Positions 1 through 8,588 of a stretch of DNA of 41,062 nucleotides are shown here, in pieces. Numbering within the stretch: the stretch's first letter is position 1; every line of letters starts with the position of its first letter. This stretch comes from Muribaculum sp. (GTDB taxonomy: Bacteria > Bacillota > Clostridia > Lachnospirales > Lachnospiraceae): positions 1 through 41,062 of the forward strand of contig JAMPHH010000023.1 of the NCBI GenBank assembly GCA_023663505.1, in the 5' to 3' direction. The translations under genes and the position numbers were made by a program. The notes under the pieces are model-generated. The model did not search any database. It worked only from the letters and a program-made list of their open reading frames with translations, and had not been told where the DNA came from.

Positions 1-52
<52 letters not shown>

Positions 53-265
53 GTTTGTCTTTTAGGTGTATACTTTTATTTTAGTATATTGTTGTTGATT
101 ATTACGCGTGGATACCGCCTTGGAGCGGGAGGGCAGGAGCTCTTCTGATTCCAGGGCGTTTTTTGTGTGTAAAATTATTTCTGAGGAGGAGCGCAAATTT
201 GTGGTGGAATATGTCAATTTGCGGTGCAAATCCTTGGCAAAAGAAAATATGGAGGAAAAGCGTAT

Positions 266-1483
266 ATGGCAAAAATTGCGGAAGTGATCAAATATGAAGG
301 AGATAATACCACATTTGTGTGGAAGCATCCCAGCGAGGACTTTGATTCGCTGAGCCAACTGGTGGTGCATGAATCCCAGGAAGCGTTGTTTATGATGAAC
401 GGACAGGCTCTTGACCTGTTTGGACCAGGCAGGCACACGTTGGAGACAGAGAATATTCCTCTGATTGGGAAGCTTTTCAACCGCGTGATGGGGGACACAT
501 CTCCCTTTCACTGCGAGGTTTATTTCATCAATAAGACAGAGCAGATGTCTATAAAATGGGGAACGGACAGCAAGGTACAGTTCATGGAACCCACCTACCA
601 CTTCCCCATGGAGATTGGGGCTTGCGGGGAGATGAGCCTTCGTGCAGAAGATTCCAGAAAGCTATGTCTGAAGCTGGTGGGGACGGAAAATGAGCTCAGT
701 CAACCCCAGCTGATTAAGTATTTTAAGGCTTTCCTGATGACGCGTATCAAGTCTTATCTGGCGAAGACAATCAGGGAGCAGTCCCTCAGCATTTTTGAGA
801 TGGACGAGCATTTAAGCGAGCTTTCTGATGCTTTACATAAGTTGCTCGCGCCAGATTTCGCAGAATATGGAGTGGTGCTGGAGCATTTCTTTGTGACTAC
901 GGTCATGCGGCCTGAGGATGATAAGACCTATGAGCGTTTCAAGAACCTGCATTACAGGCAGTATATGGATGTGGCAGAGGCTCAGCTGAACCAGCAGGTG
1001 GACATCATCAAGCAGCAGACAGAAGCCCAGAAGATAATCATTGAGTCCCAAGCCCTTGCTCAGAAGAGAATGCAGGAAGGCTACACCTATGCTCAGGAGC
1101 GGAGTTTTGACGTGGCGGGAGTGGTCGCTGCTAACGAGAGCACGGGACAGTATACAAATCTGGGCGTAGGGCTGGCTACCATGGCGGGAGTGGGAACTAC
1201 CGTCGGCGGAATGTTTCATAATGCGCTGGCAGGGATGGGCACAGCGGTGCAGATGCCTGAAAGCAGTGCACCCCAGGGAAACGGTTTGTCAGATGAAACA
1301 CCAACACCTGCATCCCAATCGGATGTGACAGTTTGCGCTCAATGCGGTTATTCTGTGCCCAAAGGGTTCAAATTTTGTCCGGAATGCGGCGCAAAAGTTC
1401 TACAGGCACCCATGGTATGTCCTAAATGCGGGAGTGACGTGACAGGATTCAAATTCTGTCCAGAATGTGGTGAACGGTTGTAA
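266..1483 (+). CDS. SPFH-domain protein with two C-terminal zinc ribbons (YdjI-like)
   Basis: The product is 405 residues. The start at 266 is chosen because GGAGG lies 10 bases upstream (251-255); the frame is open further back without a better site. Residues about 1-270 read as an SPFH/band-7-like domain of the type called virion-core-like or YdjI, ending in a charged, Gln-rich helix of the kind that drives oligomerisation (VAEAQLNQQVDIIKQQTEAQ). A Gly/Ala-rich stretch follows. Two zinc ribbons close the protein: CAQC...CPEC near residue 357 and CPKC...CPEC near residue 383. SPFH proteins form membrane-associated rings or scaffolds; I infer that role, with the ribbons recruiting partners. 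There is no obvious N-terminal membrane helix. It is the first of five co-directional genes, two of whose other products also carry N-terminal zinc ribbons. Family call fairly sure; function unknown. Confidence 0.85.
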   Translation: MAKIAEVIKYEGDNTTFVWKHPSEDFDSLSQLVVHESQEALFMMNGQALDLFGPGRHTLETENIPLIGKLFNRVMGDTSPFHCEVYFINKTEQMSIKWGTDSKVQFMEPTYHFPMEIGACGEMSLRAEDSRKLCLKLVGTENELSQPQLIKYFKAFLMTRIKSYLAKTIREQSLSIFEMDEHLSELSDALHKLLAPDFAEYGVVLEHFFVTTVMRPEDDKTYERFKNLHYRQYMDVAEAQLNQQVDIIKQQTEAQKIIIESQALAQKRMQEGYTYAQERSFDVAGVVAANESTGQYTNLGVGLATMAGVGTTVGGMFHNALAGMGTAVQMPESSAPQGNGLSDETPTPASQSDVTVCAQCGYSVPKGFKFCPECGAKVLQAPMVCPKCGSDVTGFKFCPECGERL

Positions 1484-1536
1484 ACAAAATAAAGCTTAAA
1501 AAAATATGCCCGAAAATCGGGGGATGGGAGACTGAA

Positions 1537-2238
1537 ATGGAAAAGTATAAAAAAAATTATCTAATTGCATGGGGGATTGCCGTGGCTGCTTTTGTGGGAG
1601 TGGTGCTTCTGATACCGCAGAGAATTGGTGGATGGAGCAAAAGCGGGAGTTCATTTTGGGCTGCAATTGTCATGATTCTGCTGGTGTTTTTGGGGCAACT
1701 GGGGTGCAGCTTTCTTGTTTTCCGAAAGGCGGGGCCTCAGCAGAGATTTCTACAGCTTCCAATTATCTATATAAGTTATATTGCACTCTTTGTCACGCTG
1801 GCTGTAGAAATTGTTTGCGCTGTGCTTCCAGGAGTCAAAAACTGGCTGGGGTTTGCCCTGGGGTTCGTGATTCTTGCCTGTTATGGCATAGCGGTAGTTG
1901 TGTCTGTCTCCGCGGCGGATGCTATCGAAACGACAGAACGTAAACTGAAAGAGGATATTAGGTTTATGCAGTCTCTCAGGGTGGAAGCGGAGCTTCTGCA
2001 GAAACAGGTACATAATCATGGGGTTGCCGCCTGTGTCAAAAAAGTAGCTGAGGCAGTGCGCTACAGCGACCCTCGCAGTAATATTGCCCTTGAGGAACTG
2101 GAGGGACGGCTGTATGTTGCGTTCTCGGATTTTTCTAAGGCGGCAAAAGAGGAGAATGAGGATTTGTGCAGAGAGAAAACGGAGACGTTCTTGGCGCTTC
2201 TGGAGGAGAGAAACAGTAAATGTAAGCTGATGAAATAG
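1537..2238 (+). CDS. Four-helix membrane protein with cytoplasmic helical tail, unknown function
   Basis: The product is 233 residues. Four hydrophobic segments are visible: about 9-26 (IAWGIAVAAFVGVVLLI), 40-60, 74-95 and 103-124. After these comes a roughly 105-residue charged, probably helical C-terminal part rich in Glu and Lys. The start at 1537 follows gggggatgggagactgaa, giving a GGGAG site at normal spacing. It lies 53 bases after the SPFH gene and 27 bases before the next start, so co-transcription is likely. I do not recognise the family. Topology suggests a membrane partner exposing a helical domain to the cytoplasm, perhaps to the SPFH or zinc-ribbon proteins encoded next to it; that is inference from position only. 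Confidence 0.75.
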   Translation: MEKYKKNYLIAWGIAVAAFVGVVLLIPQRIGGWSKSGSSFWAAIVMILLVFLGQLGCSFLVFRKAGPQQRFLQLPIIYISYIALFVTLAVEIVCAVLPGVKNWLGFALGFVILACYGIAVVVSVSAADAIETTERKLKEDIRFMQSLRVEAELLQKQVHNHGVAACVKKVAEAVRYSDPRSNIALEELEGRLYVAFSDFSKAAKEENEDLCREKTETFLALLEERNSKCKLMK

Positions 2239-2265
2239 ACTGTGTGGAAAGAGAGGCCAAAAATC

Positions 2266-2805
2266 ATGATATGCAAAAATTGCGGGGCGCAGATAGAGGA
2301 CGAGGTGCTGAATGTCTATTGTAAAAACTGTGGGCACAAGATTTTGAAAAATGACACGGATGGGACGGATCCAGAAGGTCAGGGAGAAAAGAAGAAGGGA
2401 CGGAGCTTCAAGAAATGGTATTTTGCAGCCTTGGCAGGAGTTGTACTGCTGTCGTGTGTGATTATAATGTTGGTCGTAATGCCGGGACAGAATTTCAGAG
2501 GCGGCTGGCCATGGGAGACAAAGGTGGACACAAAGGCGCAGTTATACGGGAAATGGTCGGATGAGAACGGACTTTTGTCCATGACATTCAGGGAGGATGA
2601 CACTGTTCGTATCGGAGCCGGCTCAGGATTCTTGGGAGCCGATTTATTCACCTTTACGGAGGAAGGTGGTCATACGCTGTATTTGAAGGCAAATGCAGAG
2701 GGGATGTTTGGAGAACTGCTGTCTCTGCAAGTGGATTATGAAATGCGGGGTGACGAGATGAAGGTGTCCTTCTTGGGGATGGAGTATCTACTGAAACGCA
2801 ACTAA
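2266..2805 (+). CDS. Zinc-ribbon, single-pass membrane protein with beta-rich C-terminal domain
   Basis: The product is 179 residues. The start at 2266 puts the zinc ribbon at the very N-terminus (MICKNCGAQIEDE...YCKNCGHK, residues 1-26) and is preceded by AGAGAGG; an in-frame GTG at 2242 would add eight uncharacteristic residues. A basic linker leads into one transmembrane helix at about residues 51-73 (WYFAALAGVVLLSCVIIMLV). The outer domain, about 90 residues, starts LYGKWSDENGLLSMTF and alternates in a beta pattern like small lipocalin-like DUF domains of clostridial zinc-ribbon proteins. Zinc ribbon inside, beta domain outside is a common clostridial layout of unknown role. The adjacent genes suggest it belongs to the same membrane assembly as the SPFH and TIR proteins. 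Confidence 0.8.
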   Translation: MICKNCGAQIEDEVLNVYCKNCGHKILKNDTDGTDPEGQGEKKKGRSFKKWYFAALAGVVLLSCVIIMLVVMPGQNFRGGWPWETKVDTKAQLYGKWSDENGLLSMTFREDDTVRIGAGSGFLGADLFTFTEEGGHTLYLKANAEGMFGELLSLQVDYEMRGDEMKVSFLGMEYLLKRN

Positions 2806-2869
2806 GAAAAGCTATAAGGAGATAGCATAGAGAAAACAATAAAAAAATACCAGAAAAGGAGTGGGAAAG

Positions 2870-5683
2870 ATGGCTGTTTTTAAGTGTAAGATATGCGGTG
2901 GAAATCTGGATGTACAGGAGGGGATGAGCGTCTGTGAATGTGAATACTGCGGGACCAGGCAGACCTTGCCGAAGATGAATGATCAGCGCAGGGTCAACCT
3001 GTATGACAGGGCAAATCATTTCCGCAGAAACAATGAATTTGACAAGGCAATGTCCATGTATGAACAGATTTTGGAGGAGGACAAGGAAGACGCAGAGACA
3101 TACTGGTCGCTGGTGTTGTGTACCTACGGGATAGAATACGTGGAAGACCCTGTGGATCGCACTAGGAAGCCCACGGTGAACAGAACCCAGTTTACCTCGG
3201 TCTTTGCGGATGAAAATTATAAAGCGGCTTTACGGTATGCCGACGAGAGTCAGAGAAAGATTTACGAGGAAGAGGCAAGGCGGATTGACGGAATCCAGAA
3301 AGGGATTCTGGATATTTCTGGCAAGGAGGCTCCCTTTGACGTGTTTATCTGTTATAAGGAGACGGATGCCGAAGGCAGGAGAACGCAGGACTCCGTACTG
3401 GCTAACGACCTGTACCATCAACTGACACAAGAAGGATTCAAGGTATTCTTTGCACGGATTACTCTGGAGGATAAGCTTGGTAGCGCCTATGAACCCTATA
3501 TTTTTGCTGCGCTGAACAGTGCGAAGGTTATGGTAGTATTGGGGACGAGACCGGAATATTTCAATGCGGTATGGGTTAGGAACGAGTGGAGCCGGTATTT
3601 AAGCCTGATCAAGGGCGGCGCAAAGAAAGTGTTGATTCCCGCATACAGAGATATGGACCCTTATGACCTACCCCAAGAGTTTTCGCATTTGCAGTCTCAG
3701 GACATGGGAAAGCTGGGCTTTATGCAGGATCTGATACGGGGCATCAGAAAGCTGACAGGGGAGGACCAGTCCGTGCAGCCCAGTGCGGCAGCAGGTGCGT
3801 CTGGAAGTGAGGAGACGGCTCTCTTAAAGAGAGCTTACCTGTTCATGGAGGATGGTGACTTTGCCAAGGGAGATGAATATTGTGAGCGGGTGCTGAATCT
3901 GAACCCAGAGAACGGGGAGGCATACCTTGGAAAGCTGATGGTGCAGCTCAAGGTATGCAAGAGGGAAGAGCTGGCGCAAAATTCAAATCCGTTGGGACAG
4001 GTGGACGCTTACCGGAAGGTCATGCGCTTTGGCAATGACACTATTAAAAAAGAACTGGAAGGATATAATCAGCAGATTATCGACCGTCTGAAGAGGCAAC
4101 AGGAGAGGCAACAGGAGGAAAATTATCTGAGAGCGCTGAGAAATTTGCAATCCGCAGTAACAAGCGGTCAGGTGGGAGATGCGATGAATCTCCTGAAATC
4201 TATGGGAAATTACAAGGATGCGGCGGCGCAACTTGTGGCGGCAGCGGAGAAGCTGGCTCAGCTTGAGAAGGAGGAGCAGGAAGAGCGGGAGAAGGCTCAG
4301 GCAGAACGGAAAAAGGCGCAGAAAAAAACTCTAAAAAAAGCAGCTAGCGTGTTTGTAGTAGTAACAGTGATAGTGCTTGTTTTGGTGAATGTTCAGAAAA
4401 AAAGAGACCAGTATAATCAGGCGATGGAAAAAGTAGAGAGCCTGCTGCAGGAAGGAAACTATGAAGAAGCCTACGGGCAGCTTGTGGATATCATGGATGA
4501 AAAAAAGGCGAAAGAAAAAATAACGGAGGGAATACGAGATACGGCAATCGATTGTCTGGAGAGGGAAGAATACCAGAAGGCGTTTGCGTTGATGGGAGAA
4601 ATAGACAAATATGTTGATAATCTAGATGCAGAGTTGGTAATCTCGCTTAATGATGTCATATACCAGAAAGTACAGCAGTATGTAAGTGAGGAAGAGTATA
4701 ACAAAGTAAAAGCAATGCGTTTTGCAATATGGAGTTTGTCGAAATCCGCAGATACAACGAGGGTAGCGAAAGTGTTTTGCGATGCCTTATGCCAGACAGC
4801 GTTGCAGTGTATTGATTCAGCAGAATACGATAAATTGAATAATTTACTCCCCGTGATTAAAGATTATTCAAATGGTGCATTTGTGATGCAGGAAGCAGAG
4901 GAGCGTATCAATACGTTATATCGTATAACACTGGAATCTTTGAAACAGAATCAGAGCGAAAAGGCAGAGGCATCCCACGCATTGTTAAATACTTTATTAA
5001 ATCGGAGTGAAATGTCGTCCTATCGGATTCCTATTGAGGATACCAAGGTGAAAATGGCGACAACTTTAGTGGGTGAAACGGTTGATGGATGGAAGGAAGG
5101 AGATTGGGTGGTTGTAGAAAAAAATGAAAATGGTGAAATACATATTAAGAGGAGGTTTACAAAGAAGGATTTTGCAGATGATTTTTCATTTTCATATATT
5201 GCGTCTTCATGGAAAGATTCCGGTTTACGAGAGTGGTTAAACTCAGATTATTTACAGGATAATTTTACTTCAGATGAGCAGAAGATTATAATGACCAGTG
5301 AAGTGCAGAATGAGTGTATTCGGGCGTCAATCACATACGGTTATGATTATAGTCTTAGTGAGGCTCATGGGGCAATATTCGTTGAAGATTTTTGGGATAA
5401 AAGGAAGGAAACAGAAAAAACAGAAGATAAAATATTTTTGCCCTTATTCTCAGATTCATTTGAGGACTATGCCGCCATCGGGTCAAGAGTGCAACGTTCC
5501 AGGGGGCGGGATTTTTATAGAAGCAGTGTGGTATTGGCAGAAGAAGGAGAAGATTATGAAGTACTGTTGGCTTATCGTTATACAGATTCAGATGGTCTTG
5601 TTATTAATTCGGGTCATTGGGGCGAGGGGATTATTGAAGATGGTTTTGAAGCCGAGATGTGGGTCAATCCTTATGCAGAGTAA
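2870..5683 (+). CDS. Zinc ribbon - TPR - TIR - coiled coil - TM - DUF6273-like protein
   Basis: The product is 937 residues. The start at 2870 has AAGGAG eight bases upstream; a GTG at 2861 is less likely. In order: an N-terminal zinc ribbon (CKICGG...CEYCG, residues about 5-30); TPR-like helices; a TIR domain from about residue 155 to 300, opening FDVFICYKETD, with Glu208 in SAYEPYIFAAL at the position expected for the catalytic glutamate of NAD-cleaving TIR domains; a second TPR-like region; a long Glu/Lys/Gln coiled coil; one transmembrane helix near 491-511 (ASVFVVVTVIVLVLV); further repeats; and a C-terminal domain from about 734 with the LREWLNSDYL...FTSDEQKII signature of DUF6273. Bacterial TIR domains often hydrolyse NAD or make signalling nucleotides, several in phage defence. 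NADase activity here is inference. The outer DUF6273-like domain would suit a sensor role. Confidence 0.85.
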   Translation: MAVFKCKICGGNLDVQEGMSVCECEYCGTRQTLPKMNDQRRVNLYDRANHFRRNNEFDKAMSMYEQILEEDKEDAETYWSLVLCTYGIEYVEDPVDRTRKPTVNRTQFTSVFADENYKAALRYADESQRKIYEEEARRIDGIQKGILDISGKEAPFDVFICYKETDAEGRRTQDSVLANDLYHQLTQEGFKVFFARITLEDKLGSAYEPYIFAALNSAKVMVVLGTRPEYFNAVWVRNEWSRYLSLIKGGAKKVLIPAYRDMDPYDLPQEFSHLQSQDMGKLGFMQDLIRGIRKLTGEDQSVQPSAAAGASGSEETALLKRAYLFMEDGDFAKGDEYCERVLNLNPENGEAYLGKLMVQLKVCKREELAQNSNPLGQVDAYRKVMRFGNDTIKKELEGYNQQIIDRLKRQQERQQEENYLRALRNLQSAVTSGQVGDAMNLLKSMGNYKDAAAQLVAAAEKLAQLEKEEQEEREKAQAERKKAQKKTLKKAASVFVVVTVIVLVLVNVQKKRDQYNQAMEKVESLLQEGNYEEAYGQLVDIMDEKKAKEKITEGIRDTAIDCLEREEYQKAFALMGEIDKYVDNLDAELVISLNDVIYQKVQQYVSEEEYNKVKAMRFAIWSLSKSADTTRVAKVFCDALCQTALQCIDSAEYDKLNNLLPVIKDYSNGAFVMQEAEERINTLYRITLESLKQNQSEKAEASHALLNTLLNRSEMSSYRIPIEDTKVKMATTLVGETVDGWKEGDWVVVEKNENGEIHIKRRFTKKDFADDFSFSYIASSWKDSGLREWLNSDYLQDNFTSDEQKIIMTSEVQNECIRASITYGYDYSLSEAHGAIFVEDFWDKRKETEKTEDKIFLPLFSDSFEDYAAIGSRVQRSRGRDFYRSSVVLAEEGEDYEVLLAYRYTDSDGLVINSGHWGEGIIEDGFEAEMWVNPYAE

Positions 5684-5730
5684 CAAAAAAATGCAGGAAA
5701 TATAAAAATACCATTTGCAAGGAGCATTTT

Positions 5731-6294
5731 ATGAACGGGAGACAAAAGAAGTTGCTGGATATCTTGGAGAAGATTGGAGAATATCCAGAAAAGAAGCAGA
5801 ATAAGAAACGCAAAGAAGATAGTATAATCGATGTGGGCGAACAGGTAGAAAATTTGCTGGTGCAGGAAGGGTTGGTACCGAAGAAGTCGGAAAAGGAGCT
5901 GACGGAAGAGGAAATAGAAAAGTTAAAGGATGCCTGTTTAAAGATGCGGGAAGAAAGCGTGGAGACGTTGAATGTATGTATATCGTTGAATGCGTTTATT
6001 ATCTCGATACTGTCCCTGATTGTTTCCGTGGAGGAGGCTGTGTCATCAGGACAAGAAGGAAACTCTGCGGTTCAATTCACGCTTGCTGTCTTCGGAATTT
6101 TAGCGATTATAGGTATTGTCGCCGTTCTTCTGTCGGCATGGAAAACATCAGCAAAAATTGCAAGAAAGGCCGATCGGTACAGAACTGCCTACATTACATT
6201 GAATTTTATGCAGGATCAAAAGACAGGGCAATTACCCTCCGAAGAGCTGGTGCCTCAGAATGCCCAGATTGAGAAGGAAGCTTCAGGTGATTAG
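5731..6294 (+). CDS. Small membrane protein with two helices, last gene of the TIR cluster
   Basis: The product is 187 residues. The start at 5731 is preceded by AAGGAG at normal spacing; the open frame extends to 5659 inside the TIR gene but has no ribosome site there. The first 90 residues are strongly charged and Lys/Glu-rich, then come two hydrophobic helices near 92-108 (LNAFIISILSLIVS) and 123-145 (FTLAVFGILAIIGIVAVLLS) and a short charged tail. The arrangement (long soluble N-terminus, helical hairpin, short tail) resembles SLATT-type membrane proteins of nucleotide-signalling defence loci only in general shape; I cannot claim homology. It lies 47 bases after the TIR gene and before a good terminator, so it probably ends the operon. 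If it is a pore-like partner of the TIR protein, that would be new. Confidence 0.7.
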   Translation: MNGRQKKLLDILEKIGEYPEKKQNKKRKEDSIIDVGEQVENLLVQEGLVPKKSEKELTEEEIEKLKDACLKMREESVETLNVCISLNAFIISILSLIVSVEEAVSSGQEGNSAVQFTLAVFGILAIIGIVAVLLSAWKTSAKIARKADRYRTAYITLNFMQDQKTGQLPSEELVPQNAQIEKEASGD

Positions 6295-6385
6295 GAAGCC
6301 AGGCAGACGTAAATAGATAATCCAACAATAGTATAATCAGTGTCTGTTGATTAAAGAACGAAATATTAATAGAGGGAAGATTAGA

Positions 6386-6413
6386 AAAACTCTGCAGCTA
6401 TGCAGGGTTTTTT
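6386..6413 (+). terminator. Rho-independent terminator closing the SPFH-TIR cluster
   Basis: AAAACTCTGCA (6386-6396) pairs with TGCAGGGTTTT (6401-6411) around the loop gcta, followed by T residues. It lies about 90 bases after the fifth gene and just before the next promoter, so it separates two transcription units. Confidence 0.8.
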
Positions 6414-6439
6414 GTGGAAAAAGCATCATATCTGCATCA

Positions 6440-6454
6440 TTTTTTTTTTTTTTT
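6440..6454 (+). repeat. Run of 15 T residues
   Basis: A homopolymeric T tract lies 12 bases upstream of the -35 element of the next promoter. It could act as a curved UP-like element, or vary in length by slippage. Read length accuracy in such tracts is also limited. Confidence 0.9.
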
Positions 6455-6466
6455 CGACAAAAAGAA

Positions 6467-6495
6467 TTGAGTTGTGAAAAATGGAATGTTATACT
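6467..6495 (+). promoter_or_regulatory. Probable SigA promoter, TTGAGT-17-TATACT
   Basis: The -35 TTGAGT (6467-6472) and -10 TATACT (6490-6495) are 17 bases apart. Transcription would start near 6502, about 32 bases before the chosen start at 6534. This rules out the longer reading frame that begins at 6474. Confidence 0.75.
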
Positions 6496-6533
6496 GTTAT
6501 GGACACAAGTGGTATTGTGGAGGAAATGATTTT

Positions 6534-7925
6534 ATGCGGATGAAAGCTAACAATAGCACAGCAATTACTTTGATGCCTGCCATATTGATGATTGTGACAA
6601 TTGTGTCATGCGCTATTGCATTCCCGACAAACAGGGTGTATGCGGTGGGAATTTCGGAGAGTGGCGCAGTGCAGTCAAATCATGAGCAGCAGGAGGCGGA
6701 GCTCATTGCCGCCTACAACGCATATCAGGAGCGATTTGACAGTATTGTCACCATGAGGGATATCCCTGCCCAAGGCTATGAGATTGTTGAAAAGCATGTA
6801 TTTGATATCCCTTTGGTGACTTATCTTCCTGAGGAGGACTGGGAGGAGCCGGACGTGCCGATGGCGGCGGAGGTGGTCCGACCGGAGCAGATGTTCGTGG
6901 TTGACTCCAAGGACGCGGTTGCCGTACAGCAGGTTCCGACCCTGCGTTTCTTTGCGGCGATTGAGAAGGACTCCCACAGGGCGGCGGTATTCTTGGCGAA
7001 CCGCGATGGAACGATTGTGTATAAGACCAATCAGCTTGAGTGCAATTATGCCGTGCGCGGGGAGTATGTGCAGCCGATCGTGGATATGGTTTCTGTCGCG
7101 TTTCAGGATTTGAACGGTGACGAGCGAATGGATATTATTCTGATTGCGGGCTGCGAGGTTGCAGTCGGTGAGGGAGAGCTGTCCCAGCCAAGCGATATGA
7201 CTGACTCAGGGCAAGAGGCTATGCCGCATACAGACCAGACCAAAATATACAAGATAGGTGAGGTTTTGTTTCAGAGCGCAGACGCAGATTGGGAGTTATT
7301 GAGTCCTAACGCTGCGGAAGGGTCTGACAGGGAGACGTCTGCGAGCGGTTTTTTTTACAGGGATTGGCGTGTCAATGACAAGCTCAACCGTTTTGGAATG
7401 AACAAGAACGCCAAGTGTATCCGTTCCTTTGTGCGGGACGGGCGTTCCACGGAGTTCCTCTACACGGCGACAACGGAGACAGAGCTTCTGGCGAACGGTT
7501 TTCAGGTGACACAGGAACAAAGCTATTGGCGCAGCTACGAGAAGCTCGGAAGGCTGAAGGTTTTGCCGGGAACCTTCCGCATGGCGGACTATGATATTTT
7601 CATGATATATATGATAAATGAGCAGGGAAATATCGTGTGGAGCTTCCACCCCATGGGCGAGTATGACAATCTCTATTCCCTGAGGGGTATGAGCGCCAAG
7701 GATTTGGACGGAGACGGAATGAAGGATTTGTTGGTGGTTGCCCGTTACAGCAGCGAGGGTGAGAACGGCGAGCTGGTGGTGGAGGGACAGTTTTCCATCT
7801 ATTATCAGCGAACGGGAGGCTTTGACGAGGATACGGAGTTCGTGAGGGATAATCCCTATCGGGACGAGGATACCGTGGAGGGACTTGTGACTAAAATACG
7901 GGCTTATTGGGGTTGGAAGGAGTAG
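6534..7925 (+). CDS. Exported protein with FG-GAP-like acidic repeats, unknown function
   Basis: The product is 463 residues. The start at 6534 has GGAGG 10 bases upstream and lies downstream of the promoter. A signal sequence or N-terminal anchor is clear (about residues 10-35, TLMPAILMIVTIVSCAIAFP), with a plausible cleavage near VYA. The rest is extracytoplasmic. Two acidic motifs, DLNGDERMDIILIAG and DLDGDGMKDLLVVARY, match the calcium-binding loops of FG-GAP/VCBS-type beta-propeller repeats, so the protein may form a partial propeller. The next gene, a response regulator, begins nine bases after its stop, so sensing, regulator and kinase are probably co-transcribed. An accessory ligand-binding or wall-binding role for the kinase is inference. 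I do not recognise a named family. Confidence 0.8.
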   Translation: MRMKANNSTAITLMPAILMIVTIVSCAIAFPTNRVYAVGISESGAVQSNHEQQEAELIAAYNAYQERFDSIVTMRDIPAQGYEIVEKHVFDIPLVTYLPEEDWEEPDVPMAAEVVRPEQMFVVDSKDAVAVQQVPTLRFFAAIEKDSHRAAVFLANRDGTIVYKTNQLECNYAVRGEYVQPIVDMVSVAFQDLNGDERMDIILIAGCEVAVGEGELSQPSDMTDSGQEAMPHTDQTKIYKIGEVLFQSADADWELLSPNAAEGSDRETSASGFFYRDWRVNDKLNRFGMNKNAKCIRSFVRDGRSTEFLYTATTETELLANGFQVTQEQSYWRSYEKLGRLKVLPGTFRMADYDIFMIYMINEQGNIVWSFHPMGEYDNLYSLRGMSAKDLDGDGMKDLLVVARYSSEGENGELVVEGQFSIYYQRTGGFDEDTEFVRDNPYRDEDTVEGLVTKIRAYWGWKE

Positions 7926-7934
7926 GGCAGACTT

Positions 7935-8588
7935 ATGATAAGGATTTTGATTGTAGATGATGAGAAGCCAATCTGTGATTTGATAGATATTAATCTGTCG
8001 GCGGCGGGATATTCCTGCAAGGCGGTACAAGATGGTGTGGAGGCGATCGAGCTGTTGGAGCGGGAACAGTTCGATCTGGTGCTGCTTGATATCATGCTTC
8101 CCGGCGCGAGCGGCTATGACATTATGGAATATATCCGCCCGCGGAAGATTCCCGTGATCTTTATCACGGCGAAAAACGAGGTAAAGGATCGCGTGAAGGG
8201 ACTCCGACTCGGGGCGGAGGACTATCTGGTCAAGCCCTTCGAGGTGGTGGAGCTGATCGCCCGGGTGGAGGTCGTCCTGCGGCGTTTTGACAAGACGGAG
8301 AAGCTCCTGCAGGCGGGCGAGGTAGTGGTGGACGTGGAAGCCCGCAAGGTCACCAGAGCGGGGAAGCCCGTGGTGCTCACCAACAAGGAATACGGCTTAC
8401 TGGTATTATTCATACAGAATAAAAACGTTGCTCTTTTCAAGGAGACCCTCTATGAGAAGGTCTGGGGAGATGAATATATCGCGGACAGCCGCACCTTGGA
8501 GCTTCACGTGCAGAGACTTCGCAAGAAGATGGGCTGGGAGCATAATCTGGTGGCGGTCTACAAGGTGGGGTATCGCTTGGAAATATAG
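7935..8588 (+). CDS. OmpR/PhoB-family response regulator
   Basis: The product is 217 residues. The start at 7935 follows GGAG. The receiver domain (about 1-115) has the acidic pair DDE near the N-terminus, the phosphoacceptor Asp52 in LLDIMLPG, the Thr of ITAK and the Lys of EDYLVKPF. The winged-helix DNA-binding domain (about 125-217) has the typical LTNKEYGLLVLFIQNKN, SRTLELHVQRLRKKMG and YKVGYRLEI segments. It is a phosphorylation-controlled DNA-binding regulator whose partner is the kinase encoded 215 bases downstream. Likely targets, by position, are the surrounding envelope and peptidoglycan genes, but no binding site was identified. The unusual gap before the kinase gene holds strong hairpins, described separately. 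Confidence 0.95.
   Translation: MIRILIVDDEKPICDLIDINLSAAGYSCKAVQDGVEAIELLEREQFDLVLLDIMLPGASGYDIMEYIRPRKIPVIFITAKNEVKDRVKGLRLGAEDYLVKPFEVVELIARVEVVLRRFDKTEKLLQAGEVVVDVEARKVTRAGKPVVLTNKEYGLLVLFIQNKNVALFKETLYEKVWGDEYIADSRTLELHVQRLRKKMGWEHNLVAVYKVGYRLEI

Noticed and set aside
5298..5705. 135-codon frame overlapping the end of the TIR gene
   Set aside because: It is an alternative frame of a gene whose own frame has a recognisable domain.
6474..6533. Longer start for the exported protein at 6474
   Set aside because: The TTGAGT-TATACT promoter overlaps this stretch, and GGAGG precedes the ATG at 6534.
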